A stretch of DNA of 64,000 bases from the NCBI RefSeq assembly GCF_000170855.1, contig NZ_ABCQ01000019.1:1-64000 (forward strand). The letters are read 5' to 3'. The translations under genes were made by a program, and so were the position numbers. Of the stretch, positions 29,375-38,350 are shown in pieces. The stretch comes from Moritella sp. PE36 (GTDB taxonomy: Bacteria > Pseudomonadota > Gammaproteobacteria > Enterobacterales > Moritellaceae). The stretch's first letter is position 1. Each line of letters opens with the position of its first letter. Below the pieces are notes generated by a model that made no database searches, was not told where the DNA came from, and worked only from the letters and a program-made list of their open reading frames with translations.

Positions 29375-29884
29375 TCACAGGTCACGACGTTCAAATAAGG
29401 GTCCTTCTTTAAAACTATAACCGCTAATATGACTGTGCGGTAAACTACCCACCGCTTTGCCAAACTGGCGTTTATCTAAATTGATTAGATTCATGTGATC
29501 ACCCGATTCAATATACAATTGTTCCTGTTCGAACAATAAGTCGTCCACCAGCATATCCATACCATAGATCTGCCCTAATGATGGTATCGCCCCAGGTTCA
29601 CAATCCTGAAACAAGGTTGATAATTCATGCTCTGCTAATAGATAATATTGCTTACCCGTTTGCCGATTAATTTCACCAATCAATACATGCTTATTTGACG
29701 GCACCACCGCCATTAAATAATCGCCACCAATGTCGCGTAAAATCACCGCTTTGGCGACTTGTGAACTGGGCACATGTGCCGATAGTGCAGAATTAAATGA
29801 ACTTGCCGTGTGGCGATGTTTAACCAAACTAAAATCGATGTTGTGACTAGCTAAGAACTGGCCAACTTTGGTTGCCATAGTCAT
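29375..29884 (-). CDS. YbaK/ProX-type aminoacyl-tRNA deacylase
   Basis: A 169-residue single-domain protein of the YbaK fold, which hydrolyses mischarged aminoacyl-tRNAs in trans. Visible signs are the N-terminal LVKHRHTASS, the SSQVAKAVILRD block with the key lysine of the family, and the C-terminal NLINLDKRQFGKAVGSL. Which amino acid and tRNA it edits cannot be read from the sequence. The start at 29884 is chosen because GGAGG lies five bases upstream; an ATG four codons earlier would place that site inside the gene. Confidence 0.82.
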   Translation of the reverse strand: MTMATKVGQFLASHNIDFSLVKHRHTASSFNSALSAHVPSSQVAKAVILRDIGGDYLMAVVPSNKHVLIGEINRQTGKQYYLLAEHELSTLFQDCEPGAIPSLGQIYGMDMLVDDLLFEQEQLYIESGDHMNLINLDKRQFGKAVGSLPHSHISGYSFKEGPLFERRDL

Positions 29885-30087
29885 TTCAGCCTCCATAAAA
29901 TACTTTTCTCTACAAGCAAAGTATGGGAGCTAAATAGCCACAACGCGAGTTCATCACATAATTATTTATAAACCGTGAGCGATGTTATTAAACATAAACA
30001 AAGCGAAAACTTATTATTTCTTATATCTGTTTATTGGGTCATGTTGGTATAGATAACTCTGATTACAACATCATAAGGATATGAGCA

Positions 30088-30501
30088 ATGAATTCACTCA
30101 AACAAAGGATCACCAAAGCGTCTGTATTAACGGGATTTTTCGCCGGACTGTTATACGGCAGCTGGGCACTTTATGCTAATTACGCTGCAGGTACGTCCAT
30201 CGCACTGCAAGCTAGCGCCGTGCAATTTGTGTGCAGCGCATTCATCGGGTTTATCATGACCTTTATGATGGACCAAATTTGTAATAGCCAAACATTGAAC
30301 CGAATTATCATCATCCCTAGTTCAATCATATTACCGATGATATTTACTTTTGTTGTCAGCTATTACGCGCACTACTCCAACGGCACACCTAACATTATGA
30401 TGACTATTCTACCGTCACAAATACTAGGGGCTGTTTGGACCACACTCTACACATTGAAATTAATGAAGCAGGATAGAAGGAACGCCGCATTAACGCATTA
30501 A
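30088..30501 (+). CDS. Small membrane protein of unknown function
   Basis: A 137-residue protein with about four hydrophobic segments (roughly residues 12-32, 42-62, 73-95 and 103-122), a short positively charged start and a basic tail. AAGGATATGAGCA gives a good ribosome site before the ATG. I do not recognise the family. The 3' end runs into three tandem copies of ACGCATTAA that include the stop codon. A stem-loop AAGCCAGTTG/CAACTGGCTT (30551-30577) lies downstream. It has no operon partner, lying between the deacylase and the exporter operon. Confidence 0.65.
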   Translation: MNSLKQRITKASVLTGFFAGLLYGSWALYANYAAGTSIALQASAVQFVCSAFIGFIMTFMMDQICNSQTLNRIIIIPSSIILPMIFTFVVSYYAHYSNGTPNIMMTILPSQILGAVWTTLYTLKLMKQDRRNAALTH

Positions 30502-30550
30502 CGCATTAACGCCAGTATAGTGGCCGGTTATTTACTCGGTGTTTAACAAC

Positions 30551-30577
30551 AAGCCAGTTGCAGATGACAACTGGCTT
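30551..30577. terminator. Stem-loop between membrane protein and ABC-2 operon
   Basis: AAGCCAGTTG-CAGATGA-CAACTGGCTT is a perfect 10-bp stem between convergent genes. The T tract is poor (GGGTATTT), so termination efficiency is uncertain. Confidence 0.6.
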
Positions 30578-30606
30578 GGGTATTTACTGATGGCGTAACA
30601 GTTAGC

Positions 30607-31779
30607 CTAAACCGCGCTGATGCTATATTTACGCTGTTTGTAAGCCAGCAACATAATCGCCAATAGCGCATAAGCAAAACATTGGATTAACAACTGCGTT
30701 TGAAAATGTCTGACCATCTCAAAATCCGCGCCCATCTGGTTTAATTGCAACAAACCTTGGATCGCGGCAGTGCTTGGGAATAATTGCGATACCGTCACCA
30801 GCCAAGCGGGTATCTCACTTATCGGCCAAATAAAACCACTGCTAAACAATACCGGCATTGAGCTAAATAAAATCACCTGTGTTGCGGTTTCAGCTTGGTT
30901 ATACAATTGCCCCAGCGCCACGCCAAGGCAGGCAACCGCCAGTAAGAACGGCACTAATAGTTTGATAATATCCCACGCCGCCGCGAGTCGATTAACCCCG
31001 TACATGTCTAATGCAAAACCAAAGTAATACAAACTAAACACCAGATACAAACTGAGGAACACACTACAACGCGCCAGTAACAATGATGTCGGCGATGCAG
31101 TTAACCAATAGCCTTGCTCTTTCGCCCGTGAACGTTCATTTTGACTGCCCGATAAGATACCACTGACGATTAATAACGTTTGCTGCAAGATCAAAATAAA
31201 TACCGCGGGGACCACATAATCCAAATAACCGTTGCCCTGATTAAACACTGGTTGGAGGTTTAACGAGGCCGGTTGCCACTGTTGCTTGGCTAACAAGATA
31301 TTTTCTTTATCAACCGTTAATCTCGCCACTTTAATTTGCGCCGACAGCGTCCCGCCCGCTTTCAGAATACCCGATGTGATGGTCGAGTAAGTCATGAAAT
31401 AACTGGCATCGCCACCTAACGATAACGTCACTGGTTTCTTCATCAATAGATCACGACGAAAATGCTCAGGAATAATCAAGAAACCTTTGATGTCACCCTG
31501 CTCAATGAGTGCTTCGGCATCCCTCACCGAATCAACCTGCCCGGTAATATGAGTATCAGGTGTTGCATTCACCATGCGGATCAACTCACGGCTCATCGAA
31601 CTGCGATCATGATCAACCACGACAATTTCAGCATTTCTTGATACCTGCTGAGAATACGGCAAAGGATACAAGATCGAGTACATGATAATGCCACCAAACA
31701 TGGTCAATAAAATACTGCGGTCGGCAAAAATACTTTTAATTTCGAGCACCACCAGTGCGAAGAATTTATTCATCGTCAT
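30607..31779 (-). CDS. ABC-2 type exporter permease (YhhJ/YbhR-like), second copy
   Basis: The 390-residue protein has the ABC-2 layout: one N-terminal helix (residues 22-40), a large periplasmic domain to about residue 170, then five or six C-terminal helices. The region EIVVVDHDRSSMSRELIRMVNATPD is typical of the YhhJ/YbhR branch. Its start overlaps the stop of the preceding permease gene as ATGA. Last gene of the outer-membrane factor/adaptor/permease/permease operon. Such permeases normally pair with an ATPase, but none is encoded in the operon or next to it. Confidence 0.85.
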   Translation of the reverse strand: MTMNKFFALVVLEIKSIFADRSILLTMFGGIIMYSILYPLPYSQQVSRNAEIVVVDHDRSSMSRELIRMVNATPDTHITGQVDSVRDAEALIEQGDIKGFLIIPEHFRRDLLMKKPVTLSLGGDASYFMTYSTITSGILKAGGTLSAQIKVARLTVDKENILLAKQQWQPASLNLQPVFNQGNGYLDYVVPAVFILILQQTLLIVSGILSGSQNERSRAKEQGYWLTASPTSLLLARCSVFLSLYLVFSLYYFGFALDMYGVNRLAAAWDIIKLLVPFLLAVACLGVALGQLYNQAETATQVILFSSMPVLFSSGFIWPISEIPAWLVTVSQLFPSTAAIQGLLQLNQMGADFEMVRHFQTQLLIQCFAYALLAIMLLAYKQRKYSISAV

Positions 31780-32960
31780 ACCCCATCTGCTAACAATGCA
31801 CTATCACGATGACGCTTAAGTCGAAATATCGCCACCACGAAGGTTAACGTAAATAACCCTAATGACGTTAATTGTGGTAACAAGGTCATAAAATCTTGTC
31901 CGTAATTCACCTGACCAATTTGCAACTGCATATAATGCGTGATCGGTAATAATGCCCGCCATATCTGCGCCAACTGCGGCATGCTTTCCGCAGGAAAGGT
32001 CACCCCGATAAAGGCAAATGCAGGCGCGGAATAAGCCGCGCCCATGCTAATCGCTTGAGTCAAATTCATGGTCAAGGTAAAGATAAACAAGGCGATGGCC
32101 TGCCCCGCTAATACTGCCGTCACCAGAATTAACAATAAATACCCCCAGTTGCCATGCATCGGCATACTTAAGTAACCGTAAAAGAAACTCAAGAATAGCA
32201 AACCATGTACCACAGAAAGCAAAGTATACGGCAGCAACTTACCAATCACAGCGCTAACGACGGCACCATCCGCTCGTTGAAACCAGCTATTTTGGGTATT
32301 ATTTTTGTATTCCAACCCAAACGCCAACAACACAGAGACCAAAATAAAGATTTGCCATAGTGCCGGAACCGCAGCGGTCACCAAAAAGGGCACATAGTTA
32401 GTCGACACATTATAGAGCGGGTTAACCTGCGTTGAAATTGGCGCAACAACCCCTTTAATCAGCGCCAGGTTACCCCCACTCGCCAAGGTTTTAACGGCAT
32501 CAATCTGCGCCGTAAACGTGGCAAAGGTTTTCGCCATGTTCGACGATACCAGTTTACCAATCAACACATACTGGGCATTGTAAAAGGTACTGACTTCTGG
32601 TGTCATCGCTAAGTAGGTCTGCTTTTCGAATGCACGCGGAATATGCACCACCGCATACACTTCACCACGTTGCATTAATGCTTTACCTTCGGCCAGGCTG
32701 GTCAATTGCGCAGTCACCGCAAGCGCAGGATTGGCATCAATATAACGCACCAAGCTGCGTGATAACCGACTGTGGTCTTGATCAACAACCGCGACCGCAA
32801 GATCACGTGGGATACCCTGTGAAAAAATAGCGTACACCAACAACATGCAAGCAAGTGGCAACCAAGTCACCAGTGATAATTGCCATTTTGATGCCAATAT
32901 CAGCTGGTTTTCCCGCTGCCAAACCGCCTTGATCTGAATAATGAATAAACGCATCATCAA
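31776..32960 (-). CDS. ABC-2 type exporter permease (YhhJ/YbhS-like), first copy
   Basis: The 394-residue protein has the same plan as its downstream partner: an N-terminal helix (residues 25-47), a periplasmic domain with LAVAVVDQDHSRLSRSLVRYIDANP, then C-terminal helices. The two probably form a heterodimeric export channel. The gene begins 6 bases after the adaptor gene and is translationally coupled to the next permease. Substrate unknown; YbhFSR-type homologues export drugs or cations. Confidence 0.85.
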   Translation of the reverse strand: MMMRLFIIQIKAVWQRENQLILASKWQLSLVTWLPLACMLLVYAIFSQGIPRDLAVAVVDQDHSRLSRSLVRYIDANPALAVTAQLTSLAEGKALMQRGEVYAVVHIPRAFEKQTYLAMTPEVSTFYNAQYVLIGKLVSSNMAKTFATFTAQIDAVKTLASGGNLALIKGVVAPISTQVNPLYNVSTNYVPFLVTAAVPALWQIFILVSVLLAFGLEYKNNTQNSWFQRADGAVVSAVIGKLLPYTLLSVVHGLLFLSFFYGYLSMPMHGNWGYLLLILVTAVLAGQAIALFIFTLTMNLTQAISMGAAYSAPAFAFIGVTFPAESMPQLAQIWRALLPITHYMQLQIGQVNYGQDFMTLLPQLTSLGLFTLTFVVAIFRLKRHRDSALLADGV

Positions 32961-32966
32961 GCCAAC

Positions 32967-33965
32967 TTACTGCGCAGTCGCTGACGGCGCCAGCTCAACC
33001 AACACACTCATACCAACACGTAGATCGGCAATCGGCTTAACCGGTCTTGCTTCAATTTCAAAGGTACGTAAATCGAATCCTTTCGCATTGTCTGTCGAAC
33101 GCCAAGTCGCATAGTCACCCATCACCGCAATATGGGATATTTGATATTGATATGTCGCCTCACCTAATGCTGGAATACGCGCCGTTAATAACGTGCCTTT
33201 TTTCAACCGTGGTAATAAGTCTTCACGAATATTAAATACCGCCCAGCTATCGTTAATATCAACAATACTCACCACCGGAAAACCAGTCGGGGCAAGCTCG
33301 CCTTCTTTTAATAAGATCTGTACCACTTCACCATCACGCAGGGCATATTGTTTGGTATCTTTGGTATAAGACTCAATTTCAGCCACCACACCTTCCGCCA
33401 TACGTTCTTGCTCGATAGCGGCTTGTTTAGTTTCTTTACGCGCTCCCTCTTTCGCCATTTGATAAACTTGGTATGCCGCATTTTGCGTATATTTAGCGGC
33501 TTGCCACTTGGTATACACTTCATCGCGTTTCTGCTCTGGTAATACACCGTCGTTATAAAGACTATCCACGCGCTGGTAGGTTATCTCCATTAACTGCGTC
33601 GCTGCTTGGGCTTTTTTCCACTGGTCGTTAGCCGCAATGATTTGCTGTTCACGGGCTCCGATTTCGGCTTGTGCACGCATTGCACTTGCCGCGGCACGAC
33701 CGGCTTTTGCTTGCGCCAATTTAGCGTCTAATTCAGGGCTAGCCAGTGAGAAAATTAATTGTCCTTGGCTAACCAATTCGCCTTTTTTTACGTCTACCGA
33801 GGCAATACGTCCCGGGATCTTAGAGGATATATTGTATTGCTCGGCTTCAATTTGACCTTGTAACAATATATTTTTCGGCTCGTAAGCACGATTGAATTCA
33901 ACTGCCAGCCAACCGATAACAGCGAGCGCGACTACCGCAATGATGCCTGTTTTAACGTTACTCAT
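32967..33965 (-). CDS. HlyD-family periplasmic adaptor (YhiI/YbhG-like)
   Basis: The 332-residue protein has an N-terminal membrane anchor (residues 7-25), a biotinyl-lipoyl half motif (ISSKIPGRIASVDVKKGELVSQGQLIF), a long alpha-hairpin of about residues 75-205 rich in Ala, Lys, Gln and Glu, and the second lipoyl half (LRDGEVVQILLKEGELAPTG). It bridges the ABC-2 permeases and the outer-membrane channel. Its ATG follows the TAA stop of the TolC-like gene with no gap. Confidence 0.9.
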   Translation of the reverse strand: MSNVKTGIIAVVALAVIGWLAVEFNRAYEPKNILLQGQIEAEQYNISSKIPGRIASVDVKKGELVSQGQLIFSLASPELDAKLAQAKAGRAAASAMRAQAEIGAREQQIIAANDQWKKAQAATQLMEITYQRVDSLYNDGVLPEQKRDEVYTKWQAAKYTQNAAYQVYQMAKEGARKETKQAAIEQERMAEGVVAEIESYTKDTKQYALRDGEVVQILLKEGELAPTGFPVVSIVDINDSWAVFNIREDLLPRLKKGTLLTARIPALGEATYQYQISHIAVMGDYATWRSTDNAKGFDLRTFEIEARPVKPIADLRVGMSVLVELAPSATAQ

Positions 33966-35336
33966 TTATTTAACCTCGATACCATTAATTTGTAGATAGT
34001 CCATAAAGCGATCGATATCGCCGCTAACAGAGAGTAATTGTGCCAGTGATTGCACATAGTTATAACTTGCAGACAGGCGCTGAACACGAATGCTGGTTGC
34101 ATATAACTGGGCATCCGCCATTTCCAGTGATGTTGATAGACCTTGGCTAAATGCTTTTTGACGCAGTACCACGGTTTCTGCTGATAACGCTTGGCTCGAT
34201 GCCAAAGAGTTGTATTCTTCTAACGCTTGGCTCATTTCAGCATAGGTTTTTTCCACCAGAATAGATAAATCTTGCTGCATTTGCATCTGCAGTAAATTCA
34301 CCTGACGTACCGAGCTTTTGGCCGCAACCACTTCTTGTGACGTACCAGAGCGTTCCATAATTGGAATACGCACACCAACGCCAACCATCCATTCCGGTAA
34401 CAGGTCGCCCGTCGCAGAATCATCGGCATATAAATTATAATTACCGTACAGCATCACTTCGGGTAAATGCTTGGCTGACGCCATTTTTACCATGCCTTTG
34501 GCTTGTTCACGTTTGGCATTTAAGATGGCAATACCGGGATGGTCTGTTAAGGTTTTAGTTAGATACGGCGTAACCGAAGTAACACTGTTATTCACAAATA
34601 ACGGCGTGGTTGGTAATACCGAGTCTTGCTGTTTTAGCATTTTGGTTAACGCTAACTTAGCAATCTCATAATCACGTAATGATTTCTGTGCTTCGATTTG
34701 CGCTTTGTCTAACGTCACTTGTGCCATCAGTCGTTCAATTTTGGCAATTTGACCTTGTTGCTCTAGTTTCACCGCATGATTAAGGTGAGCGGCTAACGCA
34801 TCCACTGCATCGAGACGCACTTGATAAACTTGCTCGGATAACACCACACCAAAATAATACTGCACCAGCTTCGTAAAAGTCGCGCGGGTGGCTAAATTAT
34901 AATTGCTTTGTGCTTCACTCACTTGCGCCTGGCGAATGTCTTGCGCCGCAGTGATACGACCGCCAGTATAAACCGGTAGCAGCACATTCAATGACGAATG
35001 GGCGAAATTTTGATTGGTGAGCGGGATACCATTCGGGATCAAACCAGCTAAACCAGCTAAAGCTGTACCATTTAATTTTGCACCCACTCCAGAAGTATCA
35101 ACTTCTATCGGCTTATCAAAATGGGTATATGAACCGGTAATATCCACATTCGGCAAATACAGCGACCTTGCCGCATCTTGTAATGCTTCTGAGTATTTTA
35201 CTTCTTCTTTCTTTGCCAGTAGCGCATCATTCTTCTGAACCACTTGATACCAAGCTTCAGAAAAACCGATAGCCGCAGCTTGCACATTACAACTCAATGT
35301 AATGGCAGTAATAATGCCATAAAAGACTGTTTTCAT
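33966..35336 (-). CDS. TolC-family outer-membrane efflux protein
   Basis: The 456-residue protein has a signal peptide (about residues 1-20, ending VQA) and two outer-membrane-efflux repeats, each a long coiled coil. The characteristic SYTHFD strand region and late Gln-rich helices (AEMSQALEEYNSLASSQALSAE) fit TolC-like channels. First gene of the four-gene exporter operon. The divergent space before prmA contains a 16-bp perfect palindrome that may be its operator. Confidence 0.88.
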   Translation of the reverse strand: MKTVFYGIITAITLSCNVQAAAIGFSEAWYQVVQKNDALLAKKEEVKYSEALQDAARSLYLPNVDITGSYTHFDKPIEVDTSGVGAKLNGTALAGLAGLIPNGIPLTNQNFAHSSLNVLLPVYTGGRITAAQDIRQAQVSEAQSNYNLATRATFTKLVQYYFGVVLSEQVYQVRLDAVDALAAHLNHAVKLEQQGQIAKIERLMAQVTLDKAQIEAQKSLRDYEIAKLALTKMLKQQDSVLPTTPLFVNNSVTSVTPYLTKTLTDHPGIAILNAKREQAKGMVKMASAKHLPEVMLYGNYNLYADDSATGDLLPEWMVGVGVRIPIMERSGTSQEVVAAKSSVRQVNLLQMQMQQDLSILVEKTYAEMSQALEEYNSLASSQALSAETVVLRQKAFSQGLSTSLEMADAQLYATSIRVQRLSASYNYVQSLAQLLSVSGDIDRFMDYLQINGIEVK

Positions 35337-35456
35337 ACTTAATTCCTAAAATCACGCTGTTGTGGCATGGCCGATTAATATCAAATAATTAAACAACGAA
35401 GGGCATATTTTCAATTACTGTAAACAAAGTCACCTTGATACCATAACAATCAAAAG

Positions 35457-35472
35457 TAGAGTATATACTCTA
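35457..35472. promoter_or_regulatory. 16-bp perfect palindrome upstream of the exporter operon
   Basis: TAGAGTATATACTCTA is identical to its reverse complement. It lies about 120 bp upstream of the TolC-like gene, in the 380-bp space shared with prmA. A dyad of this length fits a dimeric repressor site, but no regulator gene is adjacent. Confidence 0.6.
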
Positions 35473-35717
35473 AAAGATACGTACAGAAGATGGCAATGTT
35501 AACCAAAAACGAATACTAACGCATAAATTTGTCGAGTACTACGCCAGTATTAGCCTAATTTTAGTCAGTTCTCAGCAATACCCCCCGATTAATGCTGTGC
35601 CTCGGCCCTGATCTACACAATTAAACGCGGATACTTGCATTTAATTACCATATAGCGATGGTGTCTTATGGCTTAGATGCGTACAATTACGCCCACGAAA
35701 TAACGGAGAGAAAATCG

Positions 35718-36599
35718 ATGCCTTGGATCCAATTAAAAATTAATGCTAACGAAGAAACAGCTGAGAAGATAGGTAACATGCTATCTGGCGCAGGAGCAAG
35801 TGCTGTCACATTCATGGACTCACAAGATTCGCCTATCTTTGAACCACTGCCTGGTGAAACGCTGCTATGGGGTGATACTGATGTAACCGGTCTGTTTGAT
35901 GCTGATAAAGACATGCAGCCGATCTTAGCTTTCTTAGCCAAAACCAAGGTACTAGGTTCAGATTTTCGCTACAAATTAGAAATACTCGAAGATAAAGACT
36001 GGGAACGCGAATGGATGGAAAACTTCCACCCAATGCAATTTGGCGAACGTTTATGGATCTGCCCAAGCTGGCGTCCAGTACCGGATGAAAATGCGGTTAA
36101 CGTGATGCTTGATCCCGGTTTAGCATTTGGTACGGGTACCCACCCGACGACCGCGTTATGTCTAGAATGGTTAGATGGCCAAGACCTAACCGGTAAAACA
36201 GTTGTCGATTTTGGTTGTGGTTCTGGCATCCTCGCAATCGCAGCACTTAAATTAGGTGCTAAGCGGGTGATCGGTGTGGATATCGACCCACAAGCTATCT
36301 TAGCAAGTCGTGATAACGCCGAGCGTAATGGCGTTGCCGACCAAATCGAATTGTACTTACCAGCCGATCAACCCGACGGTATCAAAGCAGATATCGTGGT
36401 TGCCAATATTCTTGCGGCACCATTACGTGAACTATCTGGGCTTATCATCAGCTTCTTAAAACCAGGTGGTAAACTGGCATTATCCGGTATTTTGGATCAC
36501 CAAGCAGCAGAATTGAACGAAATCTATCGTCAACACTGCATCATGGATGAACCTACACTGAGTGACGAGTGGGCACGCTTAAACGGCCAAATTAAATAA
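35718..36599 (+). CDS. prmA: Ribosomal protein L11 methyltransferase
   Basis: PrmA trimethylates ribosomal protein L11 with S-adenosylmethionine in the cytoplasm. The 293-residue product matches E. coli length. It has the N-terminal substrate domain ([19 protein letters not shown]), the [15 protein letters not shown] loop, SAM motif [20 protein letters not shown], motif [10 protein letters not shown] and the catalytic-type NILAAPL. I use the ATG at 35718 with GGAGAG upstream; the longer frame adds 20 unrelated residues. Followed by dusB-fis as in E. coli, but with a 325-bp space that holds the dusB promoter. Confidence 0.96.
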   Translation: MPWIQLKINANEETAEKIGNMLSGAGASAVTFMDSQDSPIFEPLPGETLLWGDTDVTGLFDADKDMQPILAFLAKTKVLGSDFRYKLEILEDKDWEREWMENFHPMQFGERLWICPSWRPVPDENAVNVMLDPGLAFGTGTHPTTALCLEWLDGQDLTGKTVVDFGCGSGILAIAALKLGAKRVIGVDIDPQAILASRDNAERNGVADQIELYLPADQPDGIKADIVVANILAAPLRELSGLIISFLKPGGKLALSGILDHQAAELNEIYRQHCIMDEPTLSDEWARLNGQIK

Positions 36600-36887
36600 T
36601 ATTTGCCATACAGGGTGATCTACATAAGCAAATGTAAAACTGGGCTCATGTAGAAAAAATAACCAGTAATTACGTAAAAAACGTGCGATCAGTAATTAAT
36701 CAGGCTAAAATGCAAGCTATCTTAAATTTTAAGTCAACCTGAGTGAAAATTGAATAATAAGCAATTTAGCTGGATGATCTGTTGTTATAATTTGATTTAG
36801 AGGTGTTTTTTTTACTATTTAATGATTTCAACTAAAAAAATATTCAATAGTCTAATTATTAACCTTTTAACTCGGGTGAAAACTGCG

Positions 36888-36901
36888 TAACATACGCCGC
36901 C
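36888..36901 (+). promoter_or_regulatory. Candidate dusB-fis promoter with GC-rich discriminator
   Basis: TAACAT (36888-36893) fits a -10 box and is followed directly by ACGCCGCC in otherwise AT-rich DNA. A GC-rich discriminator marks stringently controlled promoters such as E. coli fis. The -35 region is poor, and the rest of 36600-36887 shows only AT-rich sequence. Confidence 0.5.
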
Positions 36902-36924
36902 TTAGAGCAAATGAGCCACAACAG

Positions 36925-37890
36925 ATGAAAATAGGTCCTTATCTTCTGGATAACCAATTATTCTTGGCTCCTATGGCTGGTGTTACCGACCGTCCTTTCC
37001 GTCAACTTTGTCGTGATTTGGGTGTGGGTATGGCCGTGTCAGAAATGTTATCGAGTAACCCTCGAGTTTGGTCTACAGAAAAATCGCAACAGCGCATGGA
37101 TCATGCTGGCGAAACCGGGATCCGCTCTGTGCAGATAGCAGGCGCAGATCCAGCGTTGATGGCAGCAGCCGCGCAGCACAATGTAAAAAATGGTGCGCAG
37201 ATCATTGATATCAACATGGGTTGCCCAGCGAAAAAAGTAAATAAAAAGATGGCGGGTTCTGCATTGATGCAACATCCGGCTCAAGTGAAGCTGATCTTAG
37301 ATGCCGTGATAAGCGCTGTCGATGTACCAGTAACACTAAAGATACGTACCGGTTGGGATCTTGAAAATCGCAACGGTATACAGATAGCTGAAATCGCCGA
37401 GCAAGCTGGAATTCAAGCCCTCGCGGTTCATGGTCGTACTCGCGCTTGCCTGTACAAGGGCACGGCAGAATACGACACTATAAAAGCGATTAAAGCTAGC
37501 ATTAGCATTCCTGTGATCGCAAATGGTGATATCGATAGCCCAGAAAAAGCAAAACAGGTACTTGAGTACACAGGTGTAGACGGTCTGATGATCGGACGCC
37601 CAGCTCAAGGCAATCCTTGGATTTTTCGGGAAATAAATCACTATCTTAAAACAGGTGAAAAATTACCCGTGCCAACTGCTGATGAAGTTCGCCGAGTCAT
37701 TTTGCAACATGTCGAAAACCTACACCAGTTTTACGGTGAGTTTAAAGGCGTTCGATTTGCACGCAAACACGTCGGTTGGTACATACAACACCAGACTAAT
37801 GGTGTTGAGTTTCGTAAAAGCTTTAATGCATTGGACAGTTCTGCGGAACAAAACTTTGCATTAATGAAATATTTTGATGATTTAAGCTAA
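36925..37890 (+). CDS. dusB: tRNA-dihydrouridine synthase B
   Basis: DusB reduces a D-loop uridine of tRNAs to dihydrouridine with FMN and NADPH. The 321 residues show the N-terminal LAPMAGVTDRPFRQLCRDLG, the family signature QIIDINMGCPAKKVNKKMAGSALMQ with the catalytic Cys, the KIRTGWD strand, HGRTR and the phosphate-binding IANGDI and GLMIGRPAQGNPWIF. Cotranscribed with fis 15 bases downstream, the arrangement in enteric bacteria. No clear ribosome site precedes the ATG; a five-codon reading frame overlaps it. Confidence 0.96.
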   Translation: MKIGPYLLDNQLFLAPMAGVTDRPFRQLCRDLGVGMAVSEMLSSNPRVWSTEKSQQRMDHAGETGIRSVQIAGADPALMAAAAQHNVKNGAQIIDINMGCPAKKVNKKMAGSALMQHPAQVKLILDAVISAVDVPVTLKIRTGWDLENRNGIQIAEIAEQAGIQALAVHGRTRACLYKGTAEYDTIKAIKASISIPVIANGDIDSPEKAKQVLEYTGVDGLMIGRPAQGNPWIFREINHYLKTGEKLPVPTADEVRRVILQHVENLHQFYGEFKGVRFARKHVGWYIQHQTNGVEFRKSFNALDSSAEQNFALMKYFDDLS

Positions 37891-37905
37891 CGAGAAGAGC
37901 AATAT

Positions 37906-38205
37906 ATGTTTGAACAAAATCTGGCTCCTAGTGCCTTAACAACTTCTGCAACCGTGCAACAAGCTGAGCAAATTGTACAGAAACCATTACGTGATTCTGT
38001 CCAACAAGCACTACGAAATTATCTTGCACAATTAAATGGCCAAGATGTAGAAAATCTTTATGACTTGGTATTAGCAGAAGTTGAAGCGCCAATGCTAGAT
38101 ATCATTATGCAGTATACTCGCGGTAACCAAACCCGTGCAGCTGTGATGATGGGCATCAACCGTGGTACTCTTCGGAAGAAACTAAAGCGTTACGGCATGA
38201 ACTAA
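37906..38205 (+). CDS. fis: Fis nucleoid-associated protein
   Basis: Fis bends DNA and controls rRNA and many growth-phase genes. The 99-residue product is one residue longer than the E. coli protein. Its flexible N-terminus is followed by helices including [25 protein letters not shown], and the DNA-binding helix-turn-helix [25 protein letters not shown] at the extreme C-terminus is essentially identical to the family consensus. A strong terminator follows. Confidence 0.97.
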   Translation: MFEQNLAPSALTTSATVQQAEQIVQKPLRDSVQQALRNYLAQLNGQDVENLYDLVLAEVEAPMLDIIMQYTRGNQTRAAVMMGINRGTLRKKLKRYGMN

Positions 38206-38231
38206 GCGTTATAGCCTTAACGTAATGTAAT

Positions 38232-38267
38232 AAAAAGCCAGTCCCGATGTTTCAGGACTGGCTTTTT
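38232..38267. terminator. Terminator of dusB-fis (probably bidirectional)
   Basis: AAAAAGCCAGTCC and GGACTGGCTTTTT form a 13-bp stem followed by T residues. A convergent lipoprotein gene ends 84 bases away. Confidence 0.92.
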
Positions 38268-38270
38268 TTA

Positions 38271-38315
38271 TACTCAAGCTACCTCAAGATGCAGCATTTT
38301 GAAGTAACTTGGGTA
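38271..38315. repeat. REP-like inverted repeat
   Basis: TACTCAAGCTACCTCAA and TTGAAGTAACTTGGGTA are imperfect reverse complements around GATGCAGCATT. Similar intergenic palindromes are, from memory, frequent in Vibrio, Shewanella and Moritella genomes. A related fragment TATACCCAAGCT occurs near 8433 and a shorter one near 53711. Confidence 0.6.
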
Positions 38316-38350
38316 CCTATCGAAAAAACGATTCAGCACTAAGTACTCAA

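Noticed and set aside
30486-30511. Three tandem ACGCATTAA units as a CRISPR or satellite
   Set aside because: Only three 9-bp units without spacers; simple replication slippage at a gene end is enough. I found no CRISPR array in the window.
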